The notes beneath the pieces are model-generated. The model was given only the letters and a program-made list of their open reading frames with translations. It was not told where the DNA came from and did not search any database. Below are positions 1-12,806 of a stretch of 64,000 nt of DNA, in pieces. The first letter of the stretch is position 1; each line of letters opens with the position of its first letter. The stretch is taken from NCBI GenBank assembly GCA_003952965.2, contig CM025850.1:26231797-26295796 (forward strand), in the 5' to 3' direction. This DNA is from Morella rubra (taxonomy: Eukaryota; Streptophyta; Magnoliopsida; Fagales; Myricaceae). The position numbers and the translations under genes are program-made.

Positions 1-47
1 GACAATTGGAGGTTCAGAGATTTTGACATTATTACCTTTGTTGCTAG

Positions 48-3000
48 GTTGTGAAACGTGAAATATGTGCGGTGGTTACAAAAGGAACACTAACTGAGGG
101 AGAGATGCTGTCAGCAAATCCTGACGCTTCTTACCTAATGGCAATAGCAGAAGGCTGTCAGACAAGGGCAAACCAAAATGCAGGCCACATTTTTGGTGTT
201 TGTGTGGTCGATGTTGCTACCAGCAGGGTTATTATTGGTCAGGTGTGAGTCTACTAGAATGCTCAAGTTCACATGCTATCATATCTGTCTCTTCTGTTCT
301 CAGGCATAACACGTGTGTGAGTGTACATTTTACACTAATATGATTTTAACTTATACATTCTTGTTTTGCACGCTAGGTGGCTCTGACTAGTTGTTGAACA
401 AGATGTGCTTTCATGCTTCTGATCCTTGCTCTTTTACATTTTGTAGCTTTTATAGACTAGTATCAGTCATGTGTGTGTGTTTATTCTGCTATTAACTATT
501 AGCTGTGATGGCTGGCATCTCATTCCCTCTCACAAGCGGAAAATGTTTTTTTGGCTGTTTATTTGTACATTTATCAGGTTTTCCATTAGTTCTTAATTAA
601 ATCAATTTTTTTTTTTGCAATGATATTTGTTTGACAAAGCATGTTCCTCTTTACTAGTTTGGGGATGATACAGAGTGCAGTGCCTTGTGTTGTCTCTTGT
701 CTGAGCTAAGGCCTGTGGAACTTGTAAAACCTGCTAAACAGCTCAGCCCAGAAACAGAGAGCACACTGCTGAGACATACAAGAAATCCTTTAGTGAATGA
801 GTTAGTTCCACTCTTGGAATTCTGGGATGCTGGGAAAACTGTGCATGAAGTTAAAAGTATCTACAGTCGTATTGTTCAGCAATCGATTTCTGGATCCTCA
901 AATGAAGTGAACTTGCATGGTACCCCAACCGAAATTGGGGAAAATGGGTTGGGGTGCCTACCAGATGTTCTTTCAGAGCTAGTGAGGGCAGGGGAGAATG
1001 GAAGCTGTGCACTTTCAGCTCTTGGAGCCACTCTGTTCTATCTTAAGCAGGCTTTCCTGGATGAAACATTACTTCGCTTTGCAAAGTTTGAGTTACTTCC
1101 CTGCTCTGGTTTTGGTAATATTGTCTCAAAACCATACATGGTCCTAGATGCTGCCGCGTTGGAGAACCTTGAGATTTTTGAGAATAGCAGAAATGGAGAC
1201 TCTTCGGGGTAACCTTACTGTATGCTTGTAATTCTATATACATTTTTATATAGATGTCATGTTTACTATCATTTTGACTTTATTTTGATGTCTTTTCCCT
1301 GTCTCTTTTAAGGACGCTCTACAACCAATTGAACCACTGTGTGACAGCATTTGGTAAGAGATTACTCAAAGCATGGCTTGCAAGACCTTTGTACCATCCA
1401 GAGTCAATCAGGGAACGCCAGGATGCTGTTGCGGGTTTACGGGTGAGTTTCACTTTGATATGCTGTAGTGAAATTATATTGTTATAAGTCTTAAGTGTGA
1501 GAGTATATCTTACCAAAGGTTCATTTTAGCAAAAAATCTCTCATAGCCTTTAGGGACTCCCTAAATAGAGTCAACCTCGATTGTTATAATAGGTCCCTCA
1601 GTCCCATTGGGAAGGCACTCTATCTGCTGCTTGTATGAGGCTGGCTATGAACGTGACATCGACATTTCTTGGCAGTGATCCACTGCTATACAAGCATTCT
1701 GATGTGTAGTTGTTTGCTCTTTAGGGAACTAATCTATCTTTGGCACTTGAATTTCGAAAAGCATTGTCCAGACTCCCAGACATGGACCGGTTGCTTGCAC
1801 GTGTTTTTGCTAGCAGGTAAATCTAGTGTGCCTAGTTGCACAAGTTTATATTGATAAATTTCTATCATATACATTTTATGGACGGTTAATATCAGAAGGA
1901 TTTATGTTCATTGACTTTGACTTGATGCAGTGAAGCCAACGGAAGAAACGCCAACAAAGTGGTTCTATATGAGGATGCAGCAAAGAAACAGCTCCAAGAG
2001 TTTATATCAGCTCTGCGCGGTTGTGAAATGATGGCTGAAGCATGTTCTTTGCTGAGTGTTATTTTGGAAAATGTTGAATCTCGAGTGCTTCATCATCTGT
2101 TAACACCCGGTATGTTTGGCTTTGAGTTTTTTTTTTTAAATGTTTTTAAGTCAATCTTGTTTGGTGTCTTATCTTTTGTAGACATGCAGGTAATGGTCTC
2201 CCTGACATCCACTCAGTTATACGTCATTTCAAGGATGCCTTTGATTGGGTGGAAGCTGATAATTCAGGACGTGTAATACCCCACGAAGCAGTCGACATGG
2301 AGTATGACTCTGCCTGTAAAAAAATTAAGGAGGCTGAATCTAGCTTAAAAAAACACCTCAAGGAACAGCGAAAACTGCTTGGAGATGCATCAGTACGAAC
2401 TTTTCTATGTACACTGGCGTTTTCAAAATTTTCATTTTGTCTACTTTGTTTATATCCTGAAAAATTAACCAAGTTCTGTGTTTCAATGATATGTTAGGTT
2501 ACATATGTCACAGTTGGAAAAGAGGCGTACCTCTTAGAAGTTCCAGAAAGTTTGCGTGGGAGCATTCCTCGTGATTATGAGTTACGATCATCTAGAAAGG
2601 TATGGACAACAGTAGGGCAATGAAGTAGCTTCAGTGGTAGCTATGGTTGAACCCCTTGTACAAATTCCAGACACATGGGGAATTAACAGCCAGATGTAAT
2701 GCCTCTAAGTACCATTTCTTGCAAATTATCTTAGAGCCCTGTCATGTTGAATAACACCGCATGGTTATAGTAATTCACTGATTTACTATTTAAAATTACT
2801 CCTTAAGTTGCCTTCTCCAGCAGTACTTAAATTCGAGTCTTAATCCTCCATATTTTCTCATTTCTTTGCCTGGTATTCTCAGGGTTTCTTCAGGTATTGG
2901 ACTCCAAGTATTAAGAAGCTGTTGGGAGAGCTCTCACAAGCTGAATCAGAAAAAGAGTCCATGCTGAAAAGCATTCTGCAGAGATTAATTGGACGCTTCA

Positions 3001-5781
3001 GTGAGCATCATATTAAGTGGAGACAGTTAGCTTCTGTTACTGCAGGCATTCATTCTTCTCTCTCTCCCCCTGAGACCCTATTATAATTTTGCATATAATA
3101 AGAATGATTTTGATATATGGTCAGCATCTATAGTATCTCAAACTAAACTTCATGTCTTGGCAATTATGCTTTGTTACCCCCAAGTTTATTTTCAGTGTTC
3201 AAGTTTTCACGTGGTAAAGGTAAAATAAAAATACTGTATATGAGTTTACAGTCTTTAGACAACAAGAATGTACTCATTTAGTATGGCCGGAATTGGCACT
3301 TAATGCAGAGCTGGATGTTTTGATCAGTCTAGCAATTGCAAGCGACTATTATGAAGGGCCAACCTGCCGGCCAATTATATTAGGTTCATCAAGTCCAGAT
3401 GAAGTCCCATGCTTTTCTGCAAAAGATTTGGGACATCCTGTTCTTAGAAATGATTCTTTGGGCAAGGGTACCTTTGTCCCCAACGACATTTCAATTGGTG
3501 GTTCTGTTCATCCCAGCTTCATTCTTCTCACCGGTCCAAACATGGGTGGAAAATCCACTCTTCTTCGCCAAGTGTGCTTGGCTGTAACTTTGGCACAGGT
3601 AAGGTTTTCTGCTTTTTGGTTATGTACTTTGTAAATTTATTGCCTTTAATAGTTTCCAACCATCATTCGTCACAGATAGGAGCTGATGTCCCTGCGGAAA
3701 GCTTCGAGCTGTCACCTGTGGACCAAATTTTTGTTCGGATGGGTGCCAAAGATCACATTATGGCAGGGCAAAGTACTTTTCTTACAGAACTCTCAGAAAC
3801 TGCGTTAATGCTGGTGAGATTTTCTCAGTAGATCAAGAATTTTTGGAAGAGGATATTGTTATTGGCTTGTTAATAACTTTCATGCAAAATCGAAAGCCAA
3901 AACATTGTGTCTCTATATAAAAAGTGATAAATTTGTCTCTGATTTCCTGGGCTCAATTTATCAGATCTCAACTGCCAAAAGATTTAACTAATGGCGATTT
4001 ATCTCTTTCATACACATGAATGGATTCAATGTAGTCTGGATGCAAATTTCGCGTGTGACAATTACATTTGTGTCATTCTAAATGTTTCTGTTGAAGAAAT
4101 TTTTTTTGATAAGCCTGTTGAAGAAATTTTTGAACTCCTCCTTTCATGTTCCCCCAGCCAGTATCTCATGAGACATTTCTTCTTACATAAGAAAACTCAG
4201 ACTAGTTTGGTTAATATGTTTCGAAACTTTCGGAAGTAAAGTTTCATATGAATGTACAGATGATTTGATTCGGCAATATCATGCAATGACCTTTCTTTTA
4301 ATGGTTAATGCAGTCTTCAGCAACTCGAAATTCATTGGTGGCGTTGGATGAACTTGGACGTGGGACATCAACTTCAGATGGACAAGCCATTGCGTATGTG
4401 TCACTCGTTGACAAATCCTAACACTGGCTTTCAGTGGCTTCAAAATTTAATGATCAATTCTCCCCTTATCTAATTTTTTAGTGCTGTATTTGGTTGACCT
4501 TAGTTTCTACCTTGAATTTCCTTACATTTCCAGCGAATCAGTTCTTCAACATTTTGTCCACAAGGTGCAGTGTCGAGGATTGTTTTCTACTCACTATCAC
4601 CGCTTAGCTGTAGATTTTCAGAAAAATCCCAAGGTATACCTCTCGGTTAGTTCATGTCCTTTTTCCCTGCGTTGTGTTTTTCTTCTTCTTTTTTTTTTTT
4701 TGGGGGGGGGGGGGGGGTGGGGATAAGTGAATCGCTTGCAGAATTGGCATGCTAAAGGTATCTCAATCTTTAGAAAACATGAAAAGCTAGTTTTAGCATG
4801 ATTGGCAGCATGGTACCAAATCTACCAGGTCTCGTAATGCGTGTTATATATTTTATAATTTAGAATCTCCGTCAGGCAATGATATTCGCTCTCTACAAAT
4901 AGCCACAGAGTTTTGAATATTTTGTCTCATTTGTTTTTCATGTTTGTATAGGTTTCACTGTGTCATATGGCATGCCGAGTGGGAAATGGGGTTGGAGATA
5001 TGGAAGAGGTTACATTTCTTTACAGGTTGACAGCCGGTGCATGCCCTAAAAGCTATGGTGTTAACGTTGCTAGGTTAGCTGGTAAGATTCTTTTCTTTGC
5101 TATTGCCCTCTTCCTTGAGGATCATTCTTTGAGAACCGGAGAATAGTAGGCAAGGTGCATATTTTGGTTGTTTACATGATCTAGAGTGTTAGCAACAATT
5201 AGGCCATAGGAGATGAGAACCTTGGCGTCAGAGTTTGCATTTATTCTTTCTTTTTCCAGTAAATCATGGTTCAAACTTTAAGTTGCAAGACTTATCGAGC
5301 AAATATGGGAAGACCTTAATAGGTAGTAATATTTGGTCGGGGATGTACCAGAGGGAAGGATCCCTGCATCTGTTTAAGAGTTTAAAATGGGCATATCAAA
5401 TGTTTATATACCCGAAATGCCGGTTTTTCTTTTATGATGAATCTCCCCAATAAAAATTTTGTGACTTTTCTAGCAAGACCACAGTTATCATTGCTTTTCA
5501 ATGAAGTTCAGTCGCTATCGTTTATTTCAGGACTCCCGGACTCCTTGCTCCGAAAAGCTGCTTCTAAGTCTAGAGAGTTTGAGAGCAAGTATGGTAAACA
5601 CTGGAAGAAACTAGAAGTTAACTTGTCCGACCAAAGTTGGGTTGATGAAATGGTAGAATTTGTCCGGAAGTTTGTAGACATTGCAACAAATTCGAGTTGC
5701 CACGAATCTCCTGAGAGTACTGTTACTACAAGCCTGACTAAACTTCAACACAGAGCACAGATGCTTCTGTTGCTGAGTTGA
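48..5781 (+). CDS. MSH6: DNA mismatch repair protein MSH6, 3' part (14 exons)
   Basis: MSH6 pairs with MSH2 as MutS-alpha, which recognises base mismatches and small loops in the nucleus. The 5' exons lie outside the window. Exons read as 48-242, 658-1208, 1313-1442, 1725-1816, 1931-2109, 2190-2392, 2499-2599, 2883-3045, 3309-3598, 3676-3813, 4314-4393, 4534-4633, 4952-5081 and 5531-5781 (stop TGA). The first exon is connector domain ([13 protein letters not shown]); lever and clamp follow ([17 protein letters not shown]). The ATPase has Walker [10 protein letters not shown] at 3533-3559, the segment [14 protein letters not shown], Walker [18 protein letters not shown] in exon 11 and the switch FSTHYHRL in exon 12. 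Intron 8 (3046-3308) has a GC donor. Exon lengths sum to 2603, one short of a whole number of codons. The missing base is in the A-run at 2519-2521 (expected GGA AAA GAG), so read literally the frame stops at TAG 2535-2537. All other exons are open and in phase, so the gene is otherwise intact. The family assignment is certain; the frameshift may be an assembly error. Confidence 0.96.
4690..4722 (+). repeat. Poly-T/poly-G tract in an MSH6 intron
   Basis: A T-run is followed directly by 16 consecutive G (4702-4717), then TGGGG. It lies in the intron between exons 12 and 13. Such tracts are length-unstable and can form G-quadruplex; no function is implied. Confidence 0.85.
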
Positions 5782-5851
5782 ACTGATGGAAACATTGATT
5801 TGGGGGAGTCGTCTGGTCCTTCTTCAGCAGTTACCAATGCACAGCCCGAAT

Positions 5852-5943
5852 GCTATCTTGGGCAGTGATGATTCCTCATAACTATGCCAAAGTCATTGCT
5901 ATCTTGGGCAGTGATGTTTCCTCAATAGTTAAGCCAAGTCAAT
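5852..5943 (+). repeat. Imperfect 46-bp tandem duplication in the MSH6 3' UTR
   Basis: Units 5852-5897 and 5898-5943 both begin GCTATCTTGGGCAGTGATG and continue with similar, slightly diverged sequence (ATTCCTCATAACTATG versus TTTCCTCAATAGTTAAG). This is a local duplication about 70 bp after the stop codon. Confidence 0.85.
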
Positions 5944-6327
5944 GCTGATTTGTTGGACCGCTGCTTTCACATATCAAACCCCATTGCCGTCACTCAGAAT
6001 CTCACCAGTAAGTAAGTTGGAGTCACCAACCTTTTTGTATGGATATTGGGTGTGGGGTAAGAGCTTTTCGAAGCTTAGCGTTCTTATACCTGAATTGGAA
6101 AGAGAATTGGCCCCACTGTAACACTTCAAATGCCAGTCTCGATCTAGTGGATTCGACACTCACCCAACAAATCAAAGTTGTTGGCTGTGTACATTAATGT
6201 AAGAAACTTGGCTGCTTGTCCAACTGACTTGTTTTTGAAGGGAACACAGGTAAAAGTTTGGTTGTTAATCTAACTGGATCCGTGCAAGCATTGCAATCTC
6301 TCTCTGTTGGTTTTTATTTTATTCTTA

Positions 6328-6342
6328 GGGTGGGTGGGTGGG
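6328..6342 (+). other. Perfect G-quadruplex motif (GGGT)n downstream of MSH6
   Basis: GGGTGGGTGGGTGGG has four G3 runs with single-T loops, a class known to form very stable parallel quadruplexes. It is on the sense strand of MSH6, 547 nt past the stop codon and 186 nt before the convergent gene's stop, so it may be transcribed in the MSH6 3' UTR or read-through RNA. Confidence 0.85.
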
Positions 6343-6526
6343 TGAGATGTGGATATAACCAACCTCAAAAGTGTGCAGAGAGTTTTTGAATTTCTTTCCA
6401 AGAATTAATCTTTTATTTATTTATTATTATTGTAATTTTAGACATGTACCCCGAAGAAAGGGGGAGTGTTGACAAAGTGAGCACCGAATGATGCTCTGAC
6501 AAATTCAACTAACGAGAGACTATACA

Positions 6527-8915
6527 TTAGACTGCTTGATGCTGCTGTTCAACTTCTTCGTTGTCTCCATCCATGTTTAAGATGCCATCATAGAGGTACT
6601 GTTATACAGATAATGCACAGCCTTAGCCATTCATGTTTTTCACAAAATTTGGATCATATCTGAAAAATAATTAATTTCTGGCAGAAAACTCCACCGTAAA
6701 TGATGAATTCGTGAATTCGTGGGATTAAGAAAAGGAACTGACCTCGTAGTGCCTGCGAATGCTATCTTGAATTGCTGTGATTGTTCGCATCAATATCAAC
6801 ATTGGCAGAATAATTCCACTAGTCCTTAGAATAAGAACCTGCAAATAACAAGAACACGATCAAGACTCGGAAATGGGAACTCGGTTCAGTTTCTCCCTTC
6901 CCAACAGAGGAAAATGAGCTACTTACGGTAAGAAGTGTAAACGGGTAATCTTCTGTTCCACCAGTAAGCACAGCCAAGAAATGTCTCACCAGCAAGATTA
7001 CTGTAAACTGCAAATCAATTTAACGACGCAAATTAACATCATTCATACAAGAACCAGAAACAAAAGTTCCAATGCCTAATAGGGCTTGTGTGCTTGTGGC
7101 CCCACCCACATCGTTAGTCAGGACAGTTTTGAAGGAGATAAGCATAGTTTGTAAATCCAGCTGATAAGGTCAAATGTCAATGCACTCTACAAGTACCTAC
7201 GTGGCCGCCACCTAGCGAGTCCAGTTCACCATGTGCTTGTCGTCATTTTGCTTAACAAATCCAACCAATACGATAAAACACTAACCGCAAGGCTACTTGT
7301 CTGTCTCTATACGGGAGAAAGGAATTGTCAGAGCACAAACTTACTGCTAGAGCCAATGATCGACACCAAGATGCGCTCCAATTTGCTGCAGACGTGCACT
7401 GGGAGTACTCCCTCACGGCCGCTAATCTTGGGGTTCTAATCTCCTCTTGCTCTCCTCTCGGAATTTGCAGGCTCTCTCTGTCAGAAACAACTAAAGAGTG
7501 TTACCAGAGGAAAACTGAGAAGTGCCAAAGTAGGTTCAATTAGTCAAAGTTTTGGCATTTTCGAATTGCCCACTAGTCCCACGTTTACAGAATTTCAACC
7601 AATGACAGATGGACCAAAAAGTAGACCGGGTGCAAAATCCAGCTTCGTGCTTGCTCATCTGGTACGCAATTTAGTCAAACAGGCCGCTCATCTCATTTTT
7701 CCATCCAGAAAACCCAAAATAAAATTAAAAAAAAGCCCGCGCGTCGACATCATGCTTAGTTGTAAAGCACGTTCTTCGGGTTACTTCAATTAGAAACTAC
7801 GTAAATAAAAGGTGATAGCTATTAGCACCGCTTAAGCGAGTCAAAATTCAAGCACGCTTGGTCTGCACACTGCTGTAGCCTGTATGATTGTTCCAAGCAG
7901 TCAGATAAGGTTTTCTTTCTGGGTTGTTAAATAAGGAGTGGGAAAAAAGTACCTAATGGTTACTGCTGCATCAATCGACTGAGACTTCTTCGAAGGTGCC
8001 GTGTATCCTGGTTCGTATTGCTGCACGAGTCATAACTCAACCCTGTTAATAAAAACCTCATCTTGGAAAATTTTTCACTGCTGGTAAAGCCATGTATACC
8101 CAGATAAGACAAAAAATAAAAAACACGCATATCTTCAACCCTACTGATTTACTGGAAGATCATTCTATCTTGCGTTAACTTTTAAAGGCAGAAAAGATAA
8201 TAGAGTAGGACTAGAGGTTCACGGCCATTGAGGAGTATTATTTAAATATCACGTTAAACGCACTACTACATAACTCCAAATTACCATAATATAGAAACAG
8301 AGTGACGGAGAAAGATCCTTCAATATAAAGAAAAGTTAGGAAAAGACAATTTTGAGACACCAAGAATCAACAGCTACGAAACAACCGGAGGCTCGAAACT
8401 AGTTTTCCACAGCTCCAGCTCGAAAACAACATAAAAAACCCAGTTCGAATTACAAGAGCGAAATGCATAATCACATAGCCAAAAGATTCATTTGCAAGCA
8501 AAAAGTAAATAGCAAAACGAAAAGAAACTGGAGACAGGATGCAGAGACCTTCCACTCAGCATACACCAGAAAAAAAAAAGAACTAAATACGAGAAATTCG
8601 AACCTGGAGACAAATTTCACAGATTGTGTCCCCCTTTTCGTTGCACCACCTCTGTATGCAATCTCTGTGTGCAAACTGATGAAAAGGAATCCGAGAAGAG
8701 ATGAAATCATTCCGGAAACAACTTGAGAAGAAAGAAACAAGGCATGCCAGCAAACAACGTAACAAGCTGTGTTTGTTTACCTTAACGGTTCCTGAACAAG
8801 CACAAGGAGCTTCCAAGCTCCCGCAGCTCTCTAATTCTTCTTCATGGCAGATTCTACAGTATGAAAATAAATACTTTGATTTCAAATCATCCACAAACAA
8901 CACAACTTCACCCAT
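6527..8915 (-). CDS. RING-CH (MARCH-like) membrane E3 ubiquitin ligase
   Basis: Complete seven-exon gene on the minus strand: 8915-8781, 8675-8604, 8020-7953, 7477-7345, 7007-6927, 6838-6743 and 6598-6527. These join in frame to 218 residues. The start is ATG at 8915 ([12 protein letters not shown]). The RING-CH (C4HC3) finger has C20, C23, C38, C40, H48, C51, C64 and C67. It is followed by [12 protein letters not shown], the hallmark of the plant branch with a DUF3675-type region. Two hydrophobic segments come near the C-terminus ([14 protein letters not shown] and [16 protein letters not shown]), then an acidic tail ending VEQQHQAV. By family knowledge it transfers ubiquitin from an E2 to membrane substrates; the substrate cannot be inferred. 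All seven exons keep phase and every junction is GT-AG, so the gene looks functional. It converges on MSH6. Confidence 0.93.
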
Positions 8916-8931
8916 TTTTCTCACGACCTTC

Positions 8932-8957
8932 CTCTCTCTCTCTCTCTCTCTCTCTCT
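8932..8957 (-). repeat. (CT)n/(GA)n microsatellite in the RING-CH 5' leader
   Basis: A run of 13 CT dinucleotides on the plus strand lies 17 bp upstream of the start codon and reads as GA in the transcript. Further GTCTCT-type repeats continue to about 9020. GA-rich leaders are common in plants and are often polymorphic. Confidence 0.9.
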
Positions 8958-9047
8958 AAATTCAAAAATTCTCTGTTTCGTTCTTTCTGTGTTTCTCTCG
9001 GTCTCTGTCTCTGTCTCTCTCTTCGTGTCTCCCTCCCCCAGAGTGCA

Positions 9048-9056
9048 CTTTAAATA
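9048..9056 (-). promoter_or_regulatory. Possible TATA element of the RING-CH gene
   Basis: On the minus strand the sequence reads TATTTAAAG about 135 nt upstream of the ATG, just before the GA-rich leader. Position and composition suit a core promoter, but there is no transcript evidence. Confidence 0.35.
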
Positions 9057-9059
9057 AAA

Positions 9060-12000
9060 GGAAGGGCAATTGTTTACAAAAATGCCCTTGTACTATCAAA
9101 TGGGCATGAAGACATACGTGGCTTTTTTTTTTATATATATATAATTTTTTATTTGGTTTTCTCAGTTATTGACAGACGTGGACTTCTCTCGATGAAACGC
9201 GTTTTGAAGAAAACTGGAACATGAAGAATTCAGACGTAATAAAAGGGTCAAACAAGCTTTCAATGCATACATATTTATCTCCAAAAGAATTTTAGAAGTA
9301 AAAAAAATAGATTCACTTTATATTAGGTTCTTCTATATACTTTTTTACGATAATTTTTAAGAAAAAAGAAAAAAAAAAAAACTAGTAAACCTTTTTAAGC
9401 TATGAATTGCTTATAAGTTTGAATAAAGAACAATTTTTAATATTTACCACCAGGTGCAAGAATCCCAGTTTTTAATTCCTTCATTTAATATCTCTCATCA
9501 AATTTCTTGCAATAAAACTAAAATACTAAACAAATAAAATAAAAATCTTATTTTACAGGAATTTCTTACTAAATTTCATCCTAAGAGAATGTATGCTATA
9601 TTCTGCAGCGCGATTGTTCCTTTGTTGTTTCGGGGATAAGAGGCATATATTTCTTCTTCGAGTTCTTGTAACTTCTTTTCAGTATCAATCTATTCGCAAA
9701 AGTATCTCTGGTCATGCATTGACCGTAGAAAAAGGAAGAATGTGGTCCTTTAAAAAAGACAAAAAAAAAAAAAAAACTGTAGAAAAGAAAATTCCTTCAA
9801 GCATCTTCTTCTCGATTAAAAAAAAATTATCACCACTTTTGAACATTGATTTTTATTTTTTTTTGAAAATGATACATTCCTTACCATCATTGATTGTTTG
9901 TATATGCACGCGGATGCGCGTGCATATTAAATGAGAGAAAAAAAAAATAGAAGATAAATTATATAAAGATTATGTCTACGTCGAGTCTTTACTAAATGAA
10001 AATAGATCCTATAATAATTTTAAGGAATCTTGAAAAAACAAAATTGATTATTTCAAAAATAAAATAAAGTTTTTACATATATTATGTTTATTTATATATA
10101 TTTCATGGAATGATGGTTTTGTCCTACTGTCTCGTGGAATGTATTACGTTTTGTTATTTAAGATAGATGGAAACTCTTTACAATTCGAATCTTTCTTAAT
10201 TACTAAAGTCATTTATTAGGAGGTACCATCATACAAGCATTTTAGATCCGTTTCGTGGTTGTGATTCTTTAATTTCAATCTAACTCCAAAATGGATTTTT
10301 ATTTTTCAAAATTAAAACCATTATTTTCAATTAAATTTAATTATTTGCTCTCTCAGCAAATAACTAAAGTGAAAAATATGTGCACTAAATAAATAGTCGA
10401 AATTATATTAAAAAGCACAGATACAAAAATAATAAATCATTACCATTTAGTTCTAGAAGATTCCTATTATTTAAAAAAATTATGAGAGTTATTTTAAGAT
10501 TTGGGATCATTGTGATTCATTTAATAAAATTTCCATCAGCACAACATTAACGAACCGCCGCCCCTGATGCCTACATTTATGAGGGCCGGAAGGGCGACGT
10601 CGTATAATGCCTAATAATTACGGCGTCGACATCGAATTCAAACTTCTCCTTCCAAGGTTTGAATCCGAGACTCTGGCTTCTCCGTATCCAACGGTTCCAA
10701 CCAATTGAACTGGGCCCTCTCCCCCTTGGGTCAAAACAAATGAGAAACGCGGCCACCGAAACGTGTGCAGCCTGCACTGCAGGCGGTCCAGCTATGATCT
10801 GGTGGGCCCTTTTTGACGCTCGATGTTGTCGTTTTATTTAAAGTTTTTTTAAAGAAAATTTTCTAAATATCTTTTTTTTTTTTCGAAAGTTTTTTAAACT
10901 ATGTTTTATGTGGGCCGCTCTGACATCTATGCTTATCCTTCCGGGTCTTATCGTCTATCTGGGATTTGGATATATCTGATTACGTGCAACCCTATCATTT
11001 TGGAGCTCCCAAATGGCACCAAGGATTGAATTTGAACCCTCTTATTTTATTTATTTATTTATTATTATTTTTTTAACGTTGAAGCAAGTTGTGTAGGGAC
11101 GTTGATATTTACGCCAAGAGGGCTAATCTTCGCCGTCCACGTTCCTACGGCTAGTGCTGCCCACGTCTTCATAAGTCTGGAGATTGACATTTTAAATGAG
11201 GATTAACGCCCTTAGCCGCCTACGAAATTATGGTTGAACATTCACAAAAAAAATCAATAAATATTTATTGATGAAATATAACCAAGCAAACGTTATATAT
11301 ACCTTTCATGCTAATTGTTACTAAGAAACTTATTATGATCTATTGAAGGCAAAGATCAAAAGAGTTTCTAGTTCTTAGGTAATTCTTCTATCCAAAGTAT
11401 TAATAACCTTAAAAATATTATAAGAATTGTGCTCGGGCTTGGCTTTAAGGGACATCAAGGTCTTTCAGAAATAACAGTCGAATTTATCTTCACCTAAAAA
11501 AAAAAAAAGGAGAAAAAGAAAAGGTTGAATTTCTCTTCTTTATTCAGGTCGTTGATCTTGAGCCAAAACCTACGTTTCCTGGATCCTAAAAGGGCACAAA
11601 TGGAAAAAAAGATGTTGTCGTTTTTGTTGTTCTCTGATATTAAAATATTTGTTGCGCACAGTCCAATTAGAGTGGAGAATTGTTGAAGTCAAACAGCAGC
11701 TGATCAGGAGAGGAGAGCGGAGAGGTAGTGGGAGAAGCCTTTGCTTAGAAGTTAAAAAGCTCGAGTAGGGGATGCAAACCTTGAGAAGGGGTTTCTTCAA
11801 GGTGGCCCAATTTGAATTGGTTTGATAACGGGTCCAAGTCTCGGGTCTTTGCAATGCCCGCTCCAAGTTCAGGAAGAAAAATAATGGCGCAATAATAGAT
11901 AGGAAGCAGAATAAGGCTTTTATGCTAATTGGGGGTGTTTTTTTACGTTTGGATTACCCTGAAGAAGGTCCTCTGAAAACTTATGCTCCGAAGCTCTTCT

Positions 12001-12806
12001 ATTGAAGAATAGAAGAATATAAGGAAATATATCCACCTATTCTTGTCAGTTAAGACTTTTGAAGAAAATTGATTTTCTTTAGTTAGTCGTTAAAAGTTAC
12101 AATCTAATTCTTTTGCCCCATTTCTCGTGGGTCTTCCGGCTATCAGTGAGACTTTGGTCCCACTTGTTGTGGGTTAGCACTCTGGAGAATCTCGAGTCAT
12201 TTTTTTTAGGCTTCAGTCCTTTAAATTTGTTGCTGACTCTTTGGATCATTTATGCTGCAAGTTCTCAGCTATAATTTTTATCCTCTTAATAAAATAAAAT
12301 GTGTTGTGATTTAAAAAAAAAAAAAAAACAGAGGATCACTGTCTACTTGAAGCAACCCCTTTTTACAACCCATCAATAATCAAGATACCTCTTATTTCTT
12401 TTTCTTTTTTTTTGGGGGGGGGTTGTTGCTGGCGGGGGTTTATCTCTTTCCCGTGAAGCAAGATGGTGATCAAATCCATGCAAAGCGACTTGAAAAGTGG
12501 AGTTGCAGCTTGGTTTCAAAACCACTCGCTAAATGGATTATGGATAGGAAATGGGGCCCTGTCTCTTAAGGCTAATACGCAATAGAAAATTGACAGCACC
12601 CGTCCCCTCCCAGTCAAGTTTGCACTAGTAATGCCGCAACAGCAACCGATTTGGACTCATGTGGGGAGCGTGCCAATTCAAAGTTGTATGCTATTTCAAA
12701 CTTGTTTACATCTTTGGGTGTCAAGACTCAAGCACGACGGTTTCTATGGCCCAGTTTGTGGGGCCTATGGTCTTAACTTTATTCGATTGATCCAAACTCA
12801 TACTTG
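9060..12806. other. AT-rich intergenic region, no gene seen
   Basis: The stretch has many A/T homopolymers and short stop-rich frames. A GC-richer patch at 10550-10840 contains short frames on both strands with no recognisable motif or splice logic. Nothing here could be assigned as a gene or named transposon. Confidence 0.6.

Larger units (their letters stand above)
5782..6526. other. Convergent 3' ends of MSH6 and the RING-CH gene
   Basis: No coding sequence is seen between the two stop codons, which face each other 745 bp apart. The interval must hold both 3' UTRs and both poly(A) sites. It contains an imperfect tandem duplication and a G-quadruplex motif, listed separately. Confidence 0.7.

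Noticed and set aside
3991-4239. 82-codon plus-strand frame in MSH6
   Set aside because: It lies entirely inside the intron 3814-4313 and has no relation to MSH6 protein.
8463-9057. Plus-strand frames opposite the RING-CH gene
   Set aside because: They are antisense shadows of the well-supported minus-strand exons and the (CT)n leader.
10577-10841. Frames on both strands in a GC-richer patch
   Set aside because: No domain, splice or codon evidence; both strands are equally open by composition.
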